A DNA stretch of 40,710 nt from Candidatus Altarchaeota archaeon (GCA_030622515.1 JAUXGB010000002.1:1-40710); one strand, 5' to 3'. Counted from the stretch's first letter, positions 1 to 8,420 are shown. The notes: a model not told the origin generated them from the letters alone. Numbers and translations: made by a program.

Positions 1-242
1 AACCGGGCTGCAATACGCGCCTCCCATACCCAACCCTTCCCTTCTCCCCTTATAAACCTATTCTCTTCATTATGGCTTTTCAGGACAAAAAGGTTAACCA
101 TTATTGAATGTTAATCCACAACCAACCGCAAGAACCTTTTGTCGATTCGTGGAAATCAAGGGGGCGGCCAGACATAAACCTAAACTTACTACCAAGTAAT
201 AAGCCATATATACCCAATAACCTCTTTAGAGTGCAAAACCAA

Positions 243-252
243 CTATATAAAT
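243..252 (+). promoter_or_regulatory. TATA box of the first GH57 gene
   Basis: CTATATAAAT is centred about 25 bases before the ATG at 273, the spacing that gives a leaderless archaeal transcript. It supports the start at 273 over the in-frame upstream ATG at 108. A second TATA-like element (CTTATAAACC, about 49-58) lies further upstream; its transcript, if any, is unknown. The rest of 1-272 holds no gene I can support. Confidence 0.6.
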
Positions 253-272
253 ACCGACTATTTAAACCAGCC

Positions 273-1514
273 ATGACCTCCATAGTCCTTAATTTCGAAA
301 TCCACCAGCCCATAAGGCTGGACTGGATGAGGGATGAGCACAAAATCAGCAACAACGGGGATTTTTTCAAAAGATACTTTGACATGGGCCTTAACGAGAA
401 AATCTTCAGGCGGGTCGCCAAAAAGTGCTACTACCCAACCAACGACGCCATGCTGGAAACGATTGACGGGATGAAGAAGATTGGGAAGGATTTCAAGCTT
501 TCCTACTCCCTGAGCGGCACCTTCATTGAGCAGGCCAAAATGTGGGAACCCGGACTGCTCGACTCCTTCAAGCGCCTTGCAGAAACAGGCAATGTCGAGT
601 TCCTTGACGAGACCTACTACCACTCACTTTCCTCTCTTTTTGGGGAGAACAAGGATGAGTTTGTCGCCCAGTTGAGAATTCACCGGAAGGCTATGAAAGA
701 GCTTTTTGGCCAGGAGCCAAAGGTTATGAGAAACACTGAGTTTCTCTACAACAACCTGATAGCCCGCACTGCCGAAAGGGCCGGATATCGAGGAATCTAC
801 ACGGAAGGGATTGAATGGATTTTGAGGGGGTGGCGTTCTCCCAATTTCCTCTACCGGCCGATTGGCACAAAAAACATCTCCCTGTTGCTTCGCAACTACC
901 GGCTTAGTGACGACATTGGCTACCGCTTCTCAGCACACGACTGGAACGAATGGCCCCTGACAGCCGACAAGTACGCTTCTTGGCTGGCATCAACCCCTGG
1001 CGACCTCATCAACATCTGCATGGACTACGAGACCTTTGGGGAGCACCAGTGGCAGGAAAGCGGCATCTTCTGGTTTCTAAAATCCCTGCCCTACCAGATA
1101 GCAAATCACGACAACCTTGAGTTTGCAACCCCGAGCGAGGTGATTGAAAAGCACAAGCCCAAGGGGGAAATCGACGTCTTTGACTTTTCAACAATCTCTT
1201 GGGCCGATATGGAGAGGGATGTCTCGGCCTGGTTGGGAAACAAGATGCAGCAGAAAGCCTTTGAACAGGTGAGGAAGCTCGAAAAGTCGGTTTTGAAGAC
1301 GCAAAATCCCGAACTGCTCCACATATGGCGCCTCCTCCAGACAAGCGACCACTACTATTACCTTTGCATGAAGTGGTGGGGCGATGGCGACGTTCACCAT
1401 TACTTTTCACACATGAAAAACCCTCACGAAGCCTATGCAAACTTCATGAACATCATCTACGACTTCAAGGACCATGTAAATGAGTACCTGAAGAAAAACA
1501 ACATTAAAGCTTAA
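273..1514 (+). CDS. GH57 family alpha-amylase-like glycoside hydrolase
   Basis: A 413-residue glycoside hydrolase of family 57, probably cytoplasmic because no signal peptide is visible, acting on alpha-1,4-glucan such as glycogen. The family's first conserved region is at residues 8-13 (FEIHQP). RNTEFLYNN matches the region carrying the catalytic nucleophile Glu, and MDYETFGEHQW matches the region carrying the catalytic Asp. The frame is open from an ATG at 108, but the 55 extra residues have no family character and the TATA box at 243-252 points to 273. The glycogen-synthase-like gene follows after 43 bases, probably co-transcribed. Family assignment is firm; the exact activity (amylase or glucanotransferase) is not. 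Confidence 0.88.
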   Translation: MTSIVLNFEIHQPIRLDWMRDEHKISNNGDFFKRYFDMGLNEKIFRRVAKKCYYPTNDAMLETIDGMKKIGKDFKLSYSLSGTFIEQAKMWEPGLLDSFKRLAETGNVEFLDETYYHSLSSLFGENKDEFVAQLRIHRKAMKELFGQEPKVMRNTEFLYNNLIARTAERAGYRGIYTEGIEWILRGWRSPNFLYRPIGTKNISLLLRNYRLSDDIGYRFSAHDWNEWPLTADKYASWLASTPGDLINICMDYETFGEHQWQESGIFWFLKSLPYQIANHDNLEFATPSEVIEKHKPKGEIDVFDFSTISWADMERDVSAWLGNKMQQKAFEQVRKLEKSVLKTQNPELLHIWRLLQTSDHYYYLCMKWWGDGDVHHYFSHMKNPHEAYANFMNIIYDFKDHVNEYLKKNNIKA

Positions 1515-1557
1515 AAAGTGTGACGTGGTATGAACTATACAACGGAGGACAAAGGCC

Positions 1558-2718
1558 ATGAAAATAGCCCACTTTAGCTGGGAATCGCTCCACTCCATAG
1601 CGATTGGAGGGGTAGCGGCAGCCGTAACAGAACTTGCTGCAGCCCAAGCCCGCAAGGGTCACGAGGTCCACGTCTTCACCCGACCTGCGCCAGGCCAGCC
1701 CTACTTTGAGGAAATCCACGGCGTCCGCTACCACAGGTGCCCCCACCAGCTCCACCCAAACCTGATTGATGAGATGGGAAACATGTCCCGCTCACTGGTC
1801 CACCACTTTTTCGAAACAGAAAAAATAATTGGCGGCTTTGACATCTGTCACTTTCACGACTGGCACGTTGTTGATGCCCTCCACGACATAAAGAACGCCG
1901 GCCGCCGCTGCGTCTTCACCCTCCACTCAACCGAGTACGGAAGATGCGGGAACAACCACTTCAACGGAAGAAGCGACATAATCAAGGGAAAAGAAGGCTA
2001 TGGCGCCCACAAGGCAGACCGGGTAATTGCCTGCTCATTCGCGATGAAGGGGGAAATCGAATGGCTTTACGGGGTTCCCCACTGGAAGACCAAGATGGTT
2101 CGCAACGGAATTTCCGCCCACCAGTACAACGGCTGGCTTGACCCGGCAGAAATCAAGGCAAGGTACCAGATTGGTCCTCTTGACCCAACCGTCCTCTTTG
2201 TCGGGCGAATGTATTCCCAGAAAGGGCCTGACCTGCTTGTCGAAGCCATTCGCTCTGTCCTCAACGACAAAGGAAACGCCAAGTTTGTCTTCGCGGGAGA
2301 CGGACCAATGAAAAACGACCTCCAGAACCGCGCCAACCAGCTCGGCGTTGGCCACGCCGCTAGGTTCCTTGGCTATGTTGACGAAGGAGTCAAGCGAGCC
2401 CTGCTCAAGTCGTGCGATTGCGTTGTGCTCCCTTCAAGAAATGAGCCATTCGGAATAGTCGCCCTCGAGGCATGGGCATCCGGCAAGCCAGTAGTCGCCC
2501 TCCACGGGACCGGCACAAGCGAACTAATCTGGGAAGGTGTCACCGGCCTGAAAGCCTACCATAATCCTGAATCAATTGCTTGGGCAGTAAAGAACCTCTT
2601 CCACGACCACGAACGTGCCCGCTGGATGGGACGAAACGGAAGGCATGGCGCAGAAACCGAATACTCCTGGGATAAAGTTGCCGGAGATATGCTTGGCGTC
2701 TATGGGGAACTATTCTAA
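1558..2718 (+). CDS. Glycogen-synthase-like glycosyltransferase (GT4/GT5 type)
   Basis: A 386-residue GT-B fold glycosyltransferase, probably extending an alpha-glucan from a nucleotide sugar in the cytoplasm. The N-terminal half has the glycine-rich loop GGVAAAVTELA (from residue 17) and the motifs CHFHDWHVVDAL and HSTEYGRCGN seen in archaeal glycogen synthases. The C-terminal half has LFVGRMYSQKGPDLL and the donor-binding motif NEPFGIVALEAWASGKPVV, including the E-x7-E pattern. GGAGG precedes the ATG by about nine bases, as for a downstream operon gene. It follows the GH57 gene, and GH15 and a second GH57 lie nearby, so a glycogen role is likely. The donor (ADP- or UDP-glucose) cannot be told. 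Its end overlaps the convergent gene by 9 bases. Confidence 0.82.
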   Translation: MKIAHFSWESLHSIAIGGVAAAVTELAAAQARKGHEVHVFTRPAPGQPYFEEIHGVRYHRCPHQLHPNLIDEMGNMSRSLVHHFFETEKIIGGFDICHFHDWHVVDALHDIKNAGRRCVFTLHSTEYGRCGNNHFNGRSDIIKGKEGYGAHKADRVIACSFAMKGEIEWLYGVPHWKTKMVRNGISAHQYNGWLDPAEIKARYQIGPLDPTVLFVGRMYSQKGPDLLVEAIRSVLNDKGNAKFVFAGDGPMKNDLQNRANQLGVGHAARFLGYVDEGVKRALLKSCDCVVLPSRNEPFGIVALEAWASGKPVVALHGTGTSELIWEGVTGLKAYHNPESIAWAVKNLFHDHERARWMGRNGRHGAETEYSWDKVAGDMLGVYGELF

Positions 2719-3753
2719 AACTTCTGCCGCCGGGCGATGAACCAAGTGCCGGTACTGGTTTGTGCATGCAGGCCCACTAATGTCAACATCGAAATCAATC
2801 CTGTTTTTTTCAGCATATCTTTCAATTGGGTGTATTGAAGCCTTGAAGCAGTCTGCACTGTGGGTCGAGTCTGTCTCTATTTTCAAAGAATAGTTTCCTT
2901 CGCTGTTTTTCTGCAAGTTTGCATAAAATCCAAGCTTTCTTCCATTTTCTTTAGCTATCAACTTACCTTTAACTTCAAGTTTCTGGAAAATGTCAAAGCT
3001 TGGTGTGAATGATTCTGCAAACAGCGGTTCAAGCGACTCCTCAGCAAGGTTGGTTTTCTGAAGGGGTTTGTCTTCTTTACCATTGGAAGGCGTGTCCCCT
3101 TTAGGCTTAACATCGTAATCGGTAAAGAGTGAAATGTTTCTGTCGGCCCCTTCGAGCATAATGTCGCCTTCAAGCTTAGGGTAAGGGGGAGCTACCGTGA
3201 CATTTGATTTTGTATGTCGCGGGTCAGCATAAACCGAAATCTCCTCAGCAACCATTTGAATTATCGTTTCTTCAGGAGTCACTGCGGGTTCTTTTGAAAG
3301 AATCAGGTTTGCAAAAGGAATGTTTTTCAAAATCACCTGGTAAGACCGTCCCACAACCTTTTCATCACTAATGTATTTTGCACGATTAGCGGCAGTTTCC
3401 TTAATCTCCTTTTCCCTTTGCCACTCGAGTCGGGGTTTTGCCGAAACATCAACTCCTTTGCGCCTCAAATTCATGGTTTTCAGTTGGTTTGAAGTTTTCT
3501 GGTTTTCAGTTGGAGCTTGAACTTCGTTAGTAAGTCCCGGAACAAGCTTGCGTCGTGCCTCATTGTATTTTTCAAGCGCGTTTGCATAGTCTTTATAATC
3601 GTCTATTGTTGGCGCCCAAGGAAGTTTCGGTTCCTCAAGAGAGCCAAGGATAGAACCATTTCTCTTCATACCATCCGTCCCTGCCATAGCCCGTGAATAG
3701 CTTTTCCGTATATAAAACTTTCTTTGATTGCCTACTAAAAAAGGGTTAATCAT
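2710..3753 (-). CDS. Unknown protein, third gene of a minus-strand operon
   Basis: I do not recognise this 347-residue protein. It is soluble and charged, with no membrane span. The N-terminal third is Lys/Glu-rich and helical; the C-terminal part alternates short strand-like segments (FYANLQKN, YSLKIETD, RIDFDVDISG). Two starts compete. ATG 3753 overlaps the stop of the preceding 51-residue ORF (ATGA), which suggests coupled translation. ATG 3687 has a TATA-like TTTTATATAC about 25 bases upstream. The ATGA junction repeats the one between the two upstream genes, so I list 3753. The strand-rich C-terminus resembles the small orphan proteins at 17641-19953 in general character only. Confidence 0.65.
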   Translation of the reverse strand: MINPFLVGNQRKFYIRKSYSRAMAGTDGMKRNGSILGSLEEPKLPWAPTIDDYKDYANALEKYNEARRKLVPGLTNEVQAPTENQKTSNQLKTMNLRRKGVDVSAKPRLEWQREKEIKETAANRAKYISDEKVVGRSYQVILKNIPFANLILSKEPAVTPEETIIQMVAEEISVYADPRHTKSNVTVAPPYPKLEGDIMLEGADRNISLFTDYDVKPKGDTPSNGKEDKPLQKTNLAEESLEPLFAESFTPSFDIFQKLEVKGKLIAKENGRKLGFYANLQKNSEGNYSLKIETDSTHSADCFKASIHPIERYAEKNRIDFDVDISGPACTNQYRHLVHRPAAEVLE

Positions 3754-3905
3754 TCGGGGTTGTAGACCTCAGGATGGCTGTATTTCGGGTTAGGCTCCGG
3801 GGCTTTGCTGTGGGTGAAAACATAACTTGGCTGTTCCTTTTGGAGACGCTCTATCAGCGGCACGTAGTCGCCATGAACCCTCCAGTCGTCTTTTGTAAAT
3901 ATCAT
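3750..3905 (-). CDS. 51-residue unknown ORF, translationally coupled
   Basis: A short reading frame of 51 codons that starts MIFTKDDWRVHGDYVPLIER and ends in a Pro/His/Tyr-rich tail. Its ATG overlaps the stop of the upstream gene (ATGA, 3902-3905) and its own TGA overlaps the next ATG (3750-3753). The two back-to-back junctions, and the way it fills the gap exactly, are the evidence that it is translated. It has no recognisable domain, no Cys pair and no membrane segment. Function unknown. Confidence 0.62.
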   Translation of the reverse strand: MIFTKDDWRVHGDYVPLIERLQKEQPSYVFTHSKAPEPNPKYSHPEVYNPE

Positions 3906-4438
3906 CCTTCAACACTCGCATAGATCGGGTCGCTTGTCCATGTAACATCATATCCAAGCGTTTCTCCGGCAGACTTAATCCCTTCCGCAATGTGACTGAA
4001 ATCCCTCGAGCAGTTAAGCTCGCACTTCCTGCTTGACCTGACATATGCCGAAGCCGTCGGCTTGCCTGACACCTGGATTCCAATATCGACATCTTTTGCC
4101 TCATTTAGTCTTGCAAGAATATCATAACTGTCAATCCCTTCAGGGCCCATGACCGACTTCCCGTCGGTTTCAAGCTGGACCTGATTTTCTAGCCCAAGGC
4201 CTGCGCCAACCTGAACCTTGACAGGCTCATAAATCCTGTTGAACTGTTCAATGACAGACCTTGCCATCGGGTCGCCGTGATAGACCTTAAGCAAGTCAAA
4301 ACTCATCCCTATCAGGTGGACCGGCTCCTCATTCCAGTTCTTAAGAAGCTCTGAAAGCCCTTCGCCCGGCGGAAGCTCAGCCGCATTGCCAAGAAGCTCG
4401 ATAACCGCCGGATGAAATGTCAGCTCTTCCTTTCCCAT
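3902..4438 (-). CDS. Unknown protein, first gene of a minus-strand operon
   Basis: A 178-residue protein I cannot place. The start is the ATG at 4438, about 25 bases after a TATA box (GTATTATAAA, 4461-4470), so the message is probably leaderless; a GTG at 4459 would lie too close to that box. The N-terminal half is helical; the rest has strand-like segments (GIQVSGKPTASAYV) and a Cys pair (KCELNC), with no signal peptide or membrane span. It heads an operon with the 51-residue ORF and the 347-residue protein. This operon interrupts the glycogen genes, so a link to glucan metabolism is possible but unsupported. Confidence 0.65.
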   Translation of the reverse strand: MGKEELTFHPAVIELLGNAAELPPGEGLSELLKNWNEEPVHLIGMSFDLLKVYHGDPMARSVIEQFNRIYEPVKVQVGAGLGLENQVQLETDGKSVMGPEGIDSYDILARLNEAKDVDIGIQVSGKPTASAYVRSSRKCELNCSRDFSHIAEGIKSAGETLGYDVTWTSDPIYASVEG

Positions 4439-4460
4439 TGAAACCCAATACTTCCCCACC

Positions 4461-4470
4461 TTTATAATAC
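4461..4470 (-). promoter_or_regulatory. TATA box of the unknown three-gene operon
   Basis: Read on the minus strand, GTATTATAAA lies about 25 bases before the ATG at 4438, matching the leaderless spacing used across the window. Confidence 0.5.
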
Positions 4471-4497
4471 TTTAGAGTAATAGCTACTAAATAGAGG

Positions 4498-5574
4498 TTA
4501 AATCTTCCCCAATTCGGCTGCTGCAAGAAGGAACATTGAGTGGCTCCAGGCTAAAGGCAGGATTGAGATTGGCTTGCCGTTCTTGACCTGCTCGCTGAGG
4601 AAGCCTTGGTGGTTGGTCAGGCCGAGCTTCCACATCTTGTTTGCCTTCCTCCTGTCCCCAAGCAGCTTGTAGACTATTGCGGCTTCGAAGTTAAGCAGCG
4701 GCCAGGCGCCAGCCCCCTTCTTCCTATGGTGCCGATGAGCGATTTCTCCTTCGTAAGCGTCAAAAGGGTAGCGAAGCAGCCCGTCCTTTGTCACACAACC
4801 CTCTTCGATAGCTTTCAGCGTCTTTTTCCACCGCTTGTCTCCCGGCTTGACAAGGCCGAATGGCCAGACAAGGAAAAGCATTGAGGAATCAATTATCGGG
4901 TCGCTATAGTTCTTCCCGTGGCACCGTGCGAAAAACTTTCCGTTAAAGCTTGCCAAAGCTCTTGCCTTCAATTGCTTGGCAGTCTTTACCCAAGCCGCCT
5001 TGGGCTTTCTTCCAACAACCTTCCACAACTCAATCGTATCCAGAAGGCCTTTGGCGCATGCTGCTGCCGAGAATGTGAAGATTTCCTGGGCGTCGGCAAA
5101 GGCGTGCCTCTCCTCCCAAAGGTCTTCGCTTATCCCGCGGAAGCTTTTCCCGTCCCAGTGCTTAACAATGCCGTCCGCAAGAAGTTGCGCAAGTTTGAGG
5201 TTTGTCTTCTCGGTGTAGGCGAAGTGGAAAGCAATCGCCTGAAGGACCAGCCCGTTCTGGTCAGGCTGGAAAGCACCCTCAAAGTAGCGTCCGTTGGTTG
5301 AGTAGTTCTTCCTGAACACTCCGTACTCGCTCAGCCCTTCCACCCGCTCAAGGCACCAGTCAAAGAACGCTTCGGGAATTTTGTGAAGCCCTGCTACATT
5401 TGCAGCCATGCAGGAAAAGGCGGCATCCCGCGGCCAGACGTAACGATAGTCCTTAACCGTTGTTGGGTAAATGTTCAAATCGGTGTTCGAAGCGACAAGT
5501 GCCCCATTCTCAAGGGAGCACCTTCCAAGGACCTCGAGGCTTTTCTTGTAAACCTTCTTGAAAGTGGTGTCCAT
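4498..5574 (-). CDS. GH15 family glucoamylase-like hydrolase
   Basis: A 358-residue catalytic domain of family GH15 (glucan 1,4-alpha-glucosidase or trehalase type), releasing glucose from alpha-glucan ends. Family landmarks are YRYVWPRDAAF near residue 46, QPDQNGLVLQAI, DLWEER, which carries the predicted general acid Glu, and the C-terminal LSEQ with the predicted base Glu. It is short: the N-terminal beta-sandwich domain of many prokaryotic glucoamylases is missing, as is a signal peptide, so a cytoplasmic role in glycogen breakdown is likely. ATG 5574 is chosen over an in-frame TTG at 5580 because it sits at leaderless distance from the TATA element at 5596-5605. The divergent neighbour is GH57. 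Confidence 0.85.
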   Translation of the reverse strand: MDTTFKKVYKKSLEVLGRCSLENGALVASNTDLNIYPTTVKDYRYVWPRDAAFSCMAANVAGLHKIPEAFFDWCLERVEGLSEYGVFRKNYSTNGRYFEGAFQPDQNGLVLQAIAFHFAYTEKTNLKLAQLLADGIVKHWDGKSFRGISEDLWEERHAFADAQEIFTFSAAACAKGLLDTIELWKVVGRKPKAAWVKTAKQLKARALASFNGKFFARCHGKNYSDPIIDSSMLFLVWPFGLVKPGDKRWKKTLKAIEEGCVTKDGLLRYPFDAYEGEIAHRHHRKKGAGAWPLLNFEAAIVYKLLGDRRKANKMWKLGLTNHQGFLSEQVKNGKPISILPLAWSHSMFLLAAAELGKI

Positions 5575-5595
5575 AAGCAATAGGCAAGCTTTTTA

Positions 5596-5605
5596 GCTAT
5601 AAAAC
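5596..5605. promoter_or_regulatory. Shared TATA element between divergent GH15 and GH57 genes
   Basis: GCTATAAAAC on the plus strand reads GTTTTATAGC on the minus strand, so the same ten bases give a TATA box in both directions. The gap between the two start codons is only 44 bases. The element lies about 20 bases before the plus ATG (5619) and about 25 before the minus ATG (5574). The two genes probably share or compete for one TBP site. Confidence 0.55.
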
Positions 5606-5618
5606 TTGTCTAAACAGC

Positions 5619-6815
5619 ATGGATGCATCCTATGTTCCTTGGCTTCACATGCACCAGCCGATGGTCTGGCAGGGCGGCAAGCTTGTTTCCAACCTTGAAA
5701 AGATGCTGGATTCTCCCGACAGCCAGCAGTCTGGCGACGCAAAAAAGATGCTTCGCGCTTACAAGAACCCTGCAACCTACTGCTACCGATTATCGAAAGA
5801 GGGCTTTAGCCCGAAAATGATGCTTGACTTCTCAGGGCTCCTGCTTGAAACCCTGTCTTCCATGGGCGAACGCCTTGCAACAGTTGAGGTTGATGGGGAA
5901 AAAGTCGGTGACATCATTGCCGCCTACAAAAAAGTTTTCAAAGCCTACCCGAAAGCGATTGAGTTTGCAGGGACAGCCTACAGCCACTGCTACTTCCCGA
6001 TAACCCCCAAGGTTGATTGGGAAATGCAAATCACCGAGTGGCGGAAAACCTTTTCCAAGCTGTTCGGCTCTTCGGCTCTTAAGCAGGTGCACGGCTTCTG
6101 GCTGCCTGAGCAGGGTGTTCCCGGAGGAAAGGATTTAGAGCGGCTGATTCACGAGGTGAAGAAAGCAGGCTACCATTGGCTCATTCTCCCGACAGAAGCG
6201 ATTGAGGGGGAGAAGAAGTTCTCCTGGGAGAAGCGGGTCAGCTACTGCGTAAAGCCATGGATACTTAAGCAGGGAAAAGAAAAGATTCCTGTCATCTTCA
6301 GGATGAGGTACGACTTTATTGACCAGCAGGCAGGATGCGATGCGAAAGGGGTTTACGAAAAAGCACTTTCAATCCAGCACCATTCCGGCAAGGTGCCTGC
6401 CCTCGTTTGTCCTGCAAGTGACGGGGAGAACGGGAACGTAATGATGAACCAGTTTTTCAAAGACACCTTTGTCCCCTTCTTCACAAAGCTCGAGAGCAAG
6501 AAGGTGGGCTCGATGCTTGTCAGCCAGTTCCTTGAAAAGTACTATCCATACGGCCCGAAGGAAGAAGTCAAGTTGAAGGTTCAGGGAGGCTCCTGGACAG
6601 GCAGCCATTCCAACTGGACCCAAGGGGAGCGGCGGGAGCAGCTGAGGCAAAAGGTAGAAGCGCTTTCGAAGAGCTTTCACAGGAAAAAGCAGTCGGAAAA
6701 AGCCCTTCAGGCCCTGCTGCTGGCCGAGACATCATGCTACCTCTACTGGAATGTTGACTTCTGGTTTGACCAGGGGGAGATGATGGTCAACTACGCGAAG
6801 AGGCTTCAGAAGTAG
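5619..6815 (+). CDS. Second GH57 family glycoside hydrolase or glucanotransferase
   Basis: A 398-residue GH57 protein of a different subgroup from the one at 273. It starts with the conserved region LHMHQP (residues 9-14). HCYFP, GFWLPEQG with the likely nucleophile Glu, and SDGENGNVM with the likely catalytic Asp follow in the usual order. No signal peptide is visible. It may be an alpha-amylase, a 4-alpha-glucanotransferase or a debranching-type enzyme; sequence alone does not decide. It is divergent from GH15 through a shared TATA element and ends inside the convergent gene (10-base overlap). Confidence 0.82.
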   Translation: MDASYVPWLHMHQPMVWQGGKLVSNLEKMLDSPDSQQSGDAKKMLRAYKNPATYCYRLSKEGFSPKMMLDFSGLLLETLSSMGERLATVEVDGEKVGDIIAAYKKVFKAYPKAIEFAGTAYSHCYFPITPKVDWEMQITEWRKTFSKLFGSSALKQVHGFWLPEQGVPGGKDLERLIHEVKKAGYHWLILPTEAIEGEKKFSWEKRVSYCVKPWILKQGKEKIPVIFRMRYDFIDQQAGCDAKGVYEKALSIQHHSGKVPALVCPASDGENGNVMMNQFFKDTFVPFFTKLESKKVGSMLVSQFLEKYYPYGPKEEVKLKVQGGSWTGSHSNWTQGERREQLRQKVEALSKSFHRKKQSEKALQALLLAETSCYLYWNVDFWFDQGEMMVNYAKRLQK

Positions 6816-7180
6816 CGGTCTATCGAAGGCTTGACCTCGTACCTGCCAACAGTGAAGGTTTTCTCGACCGGCTTGCACCCATCGACAAAGATGAGCGCCC
6901 TGTGCTTGCCAGTCTTTTCAGCAGGGTAAACTGCGTAGAACTTGCCTTTCTCCTCAACTATCGGCTGCATAGCATCCTGCCCCAGCTCATATGGGTCTTT
7001 GCCAAGCTTCCGAAGGCTTACATTTGGGAGGAAGATTCTGGCAGTTCCCGAAGGGGAGACAACCACCACGGCGAGCTTCCGGCGACGGCCAAAGTATCCT
7101 ATTGCAAACCTGTTGTTCTCGAATTCAACAAAGGCTTCCACAGGCTGTCTAGCCAGCAGCCGCTTAATAACCTTACCCAA
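6806..7180 (-). CDS. Unknown basic, strand-rich protein
   Basis: About 124 residues, not recognised. It contains repeated strand-like runs (RFAIGYFGRRRKLAVVVVS, ARIFLPNV, GKFYAVYPA, HRALIFVDG), suggesting a small all-beta protein, with no membrane span. The frame is open to 7243 but the start is uncertain. A TTG at 7180 gives LGKVIKRLLARQP. A GTG at 7141 would better fit a TATA-like element near 7186-7195. No clear Shine-Dalgarno sequence precedes either. It lies divergent from eS31 and convergent with GH57. Confidence 0.55.
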   Translation of the reverse strand: MGKVIKRLLARQPVEAFVEFENNRFAIGYFGRRRKLAVVVVSPSGTARIFLPNVSLRKLGKDPYELGQDAMQPIVEEKGKFYAVYPAEKTGKHRALIFVDGCKPVEKTFTVGRYEVKPSIDRYF

Positions 7181-7186
7181 GACAAA

Positions 7187-7197
7187 ACTTAAAAAGG
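7187..7197 (+). promoter_or_regulatory. TATA box of the eS31-kae1 operon
   Basis: ACTTAAAAAGG lies about 26 bases before the ATG at 7218. The CTTAAAAA core recurs before many genes in this window. Confidence 0.5.
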
Positions 7198-7217
7198 GGC
7201 TCGAAGGCGAAAGCTCT

Positions 7218-7442
7218 ATGGCTAAAGAAGAGAAGAAAAACAAATCCTCACCAAAGAAGGCTGAAAGTTACAAGATCGAGGGAAACAGGGTTGTCAGGCT
7301 CAAGAAATCATGCCCCCGCTGCGGTTCAGGCACCCTTATGGCAAAGCACAAGGGACGGCTCTACTGCGGTCGCTGCCACTACACAATCTTCGAGGAGAAG
7401 AAGGCCGCCAAGGAACCCAACAAGGATAAAAAGGGCAAGTAG
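7218..7442 (+). CDS. rps27ae: Small ribosomal subunit protein eS31 (S27Ae)
   Basis: A 74-residue ribosomal protein with the single zinc ribbon of the S27Ae family: CPRCG and, 16 residues later, CGRCH in the middle of the protein. Lys-rich tails lie on both sides; the N-terminal tail of about 25 residues (KEEKKNKSSPKK) is somewhat long for an archaeal member. The reading frame is open further upstream, but the TATA box at 7187-7197 and the basic start MAKEEKK fix the ATG at 7218. kae1 follows after 12 bases, the conserved euryarchaeal eS31-kae1 pairing. Confidence 0.93.
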   Translation: MAKEEKKNKSSPKKAESYKIEGNRVVRLKKSCPRCGSGTLMAKHKGRLYCGRCHYTIFEEKKAAKEPNKDKKGK

Positions 7443-7454
7443 TTTCTCTTTTCT

Positions 7455-8420
7455 ATGATATCCCTCGGGATAGAGTCAACAGCGCATACTTTCGGGATAG
7501 GCATAGTCGGGCCCAAGGGAAAAATTTGTCTCAACCTTCGCGAAACCTACAAACCTCCCAAAGGCTCAGGCATAATCCCTGCCGAGGCAAAGGCGCATCA
7601 TGAGGCTGTTGCCAGCAAGCTGCTTGCCAAGGCAAAAAACTCTTTTGATTTTTCAAAACTCAATTTAATCTCCTACAGTAAAGGACCGGGGCTGCCGCCC
7701 TGCCTAAAGGTGGGTCTCACTGCCGCAAGAAATCTTGCCAAGGAACTAAAGCTGCCGCTGCTGGGAGTCAACCACTGCGTCGCTCACATCGAGATTGGCA
7801 AGCTAGCTACCGGCACGAAAGACCCTGTCGTCCTCTACGTCTCGGGAGGCAACACTCAGGTGCTCGCCCTAGCTGGCGGCCGCTATCGCGTCTTCGGGGA
7901 AACCCTTGACATCCCAATCGGCAACGCGATGGATGTTCTTGCGAGAAGGATGGGCTATGGTTTTCCGGGCGGACCTGTAACTGCAAGGCTTGCAGAAAAA
8001 GCTGACAAGTTTATTGAAATGCCGTACAGTGTCAAGGGAACCGATCTCTCCTACTCAGGTCTCCTTACCCATGCCAGCAGACTGATTGGAAAAGAGTCAA
8101 ACGAAAACATTTCCCACAGCTTCAGAGAGACAGGCTTTGCCATGCTGACCGAGGTTGTTGAACGAGCTTTAGCCCACACAGGCAAGAAGGAAGTGCTCCT
8201 CACCGGCGGCGTCGCGGCAAACGTTCGCCTTCAGGAGATGATGGCAAAGATGACCAAAGCCCGCAAGGCAAAAAGCTACGTTGTTCCGGAAAGCGTCAGC
8301 GGCGACAACGGCGCAATGATTGCTTGGACAGGGGTTTTGATGGCGCAGGCAGGCGTTTGCGAAGCAACCCACGACATCTCCCCCCGGCAGCGGACTGACG
8401 AAGTCAAAGTGGTTTGGTAA
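7455..8420 (+). CDS. kae1: KEOPS subunit Kae1, tRNA threonylcarbamoyladenosine biosynthesis
   Basis: A 321-residue Kae1/TsaD-family protein that transfers the threonylcarbamoyl group to A37 of ANN-decoding tRNAs within the KEOPS complex. It has the N-terminal LGIESTAHTFGIGIV, the metal-binding HxxxH at His107 and His111 (NHCVAHIEIG), YVSGGNTQVLAL, and the C-terminal GGVAAN and SGDNGAMIAW segments. The length is that of a stand-alone Kae1, with no fused Bud32 kinase; Bud32 is not in the window. It is probably co-transcribed with eS31. Confidence 0.95.
   Translation: MISLGIESTAHTFGIGIVGPKGKICLNLRETYKPPKGSGIIPAEAKAHHEAVASKLLAKAKNSFDFSKLNLISYSKGPGLPPCLKVGLTAARNLAKELKLPLLGVNHCVAHIEIGKLATGTKDPVVLYVSGGNTQVLALAGGRYRVFGETLDIPIGNAMDVLARRMGYGFPGGPVTARLAEKADKFIEMPYSVKGTDLSYSGLLTHASRLIGKESNENISHSFRETGFAMLTEVVERALAHTGKKEVLLTGGVAANVRLQEMMAKMTKARKAKSYVVPESVSGDNGAMIAWTGVLMAQAGVCEATHDISPRQRTDEVKVVW

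Noticed and set aside
72-107. 11-codon ORF after an upstream TATA-like box
   Set aside because: Too short and not supported by anything but an ATG; the box spacing is also poor.
108-272. In-frame 55-residue N-terminal extension of the first GH57 protein
   Set aside because: It has no family character, while a TATA box at leaderless distance and the family's usual N-terminus both point to the ATG at 273.
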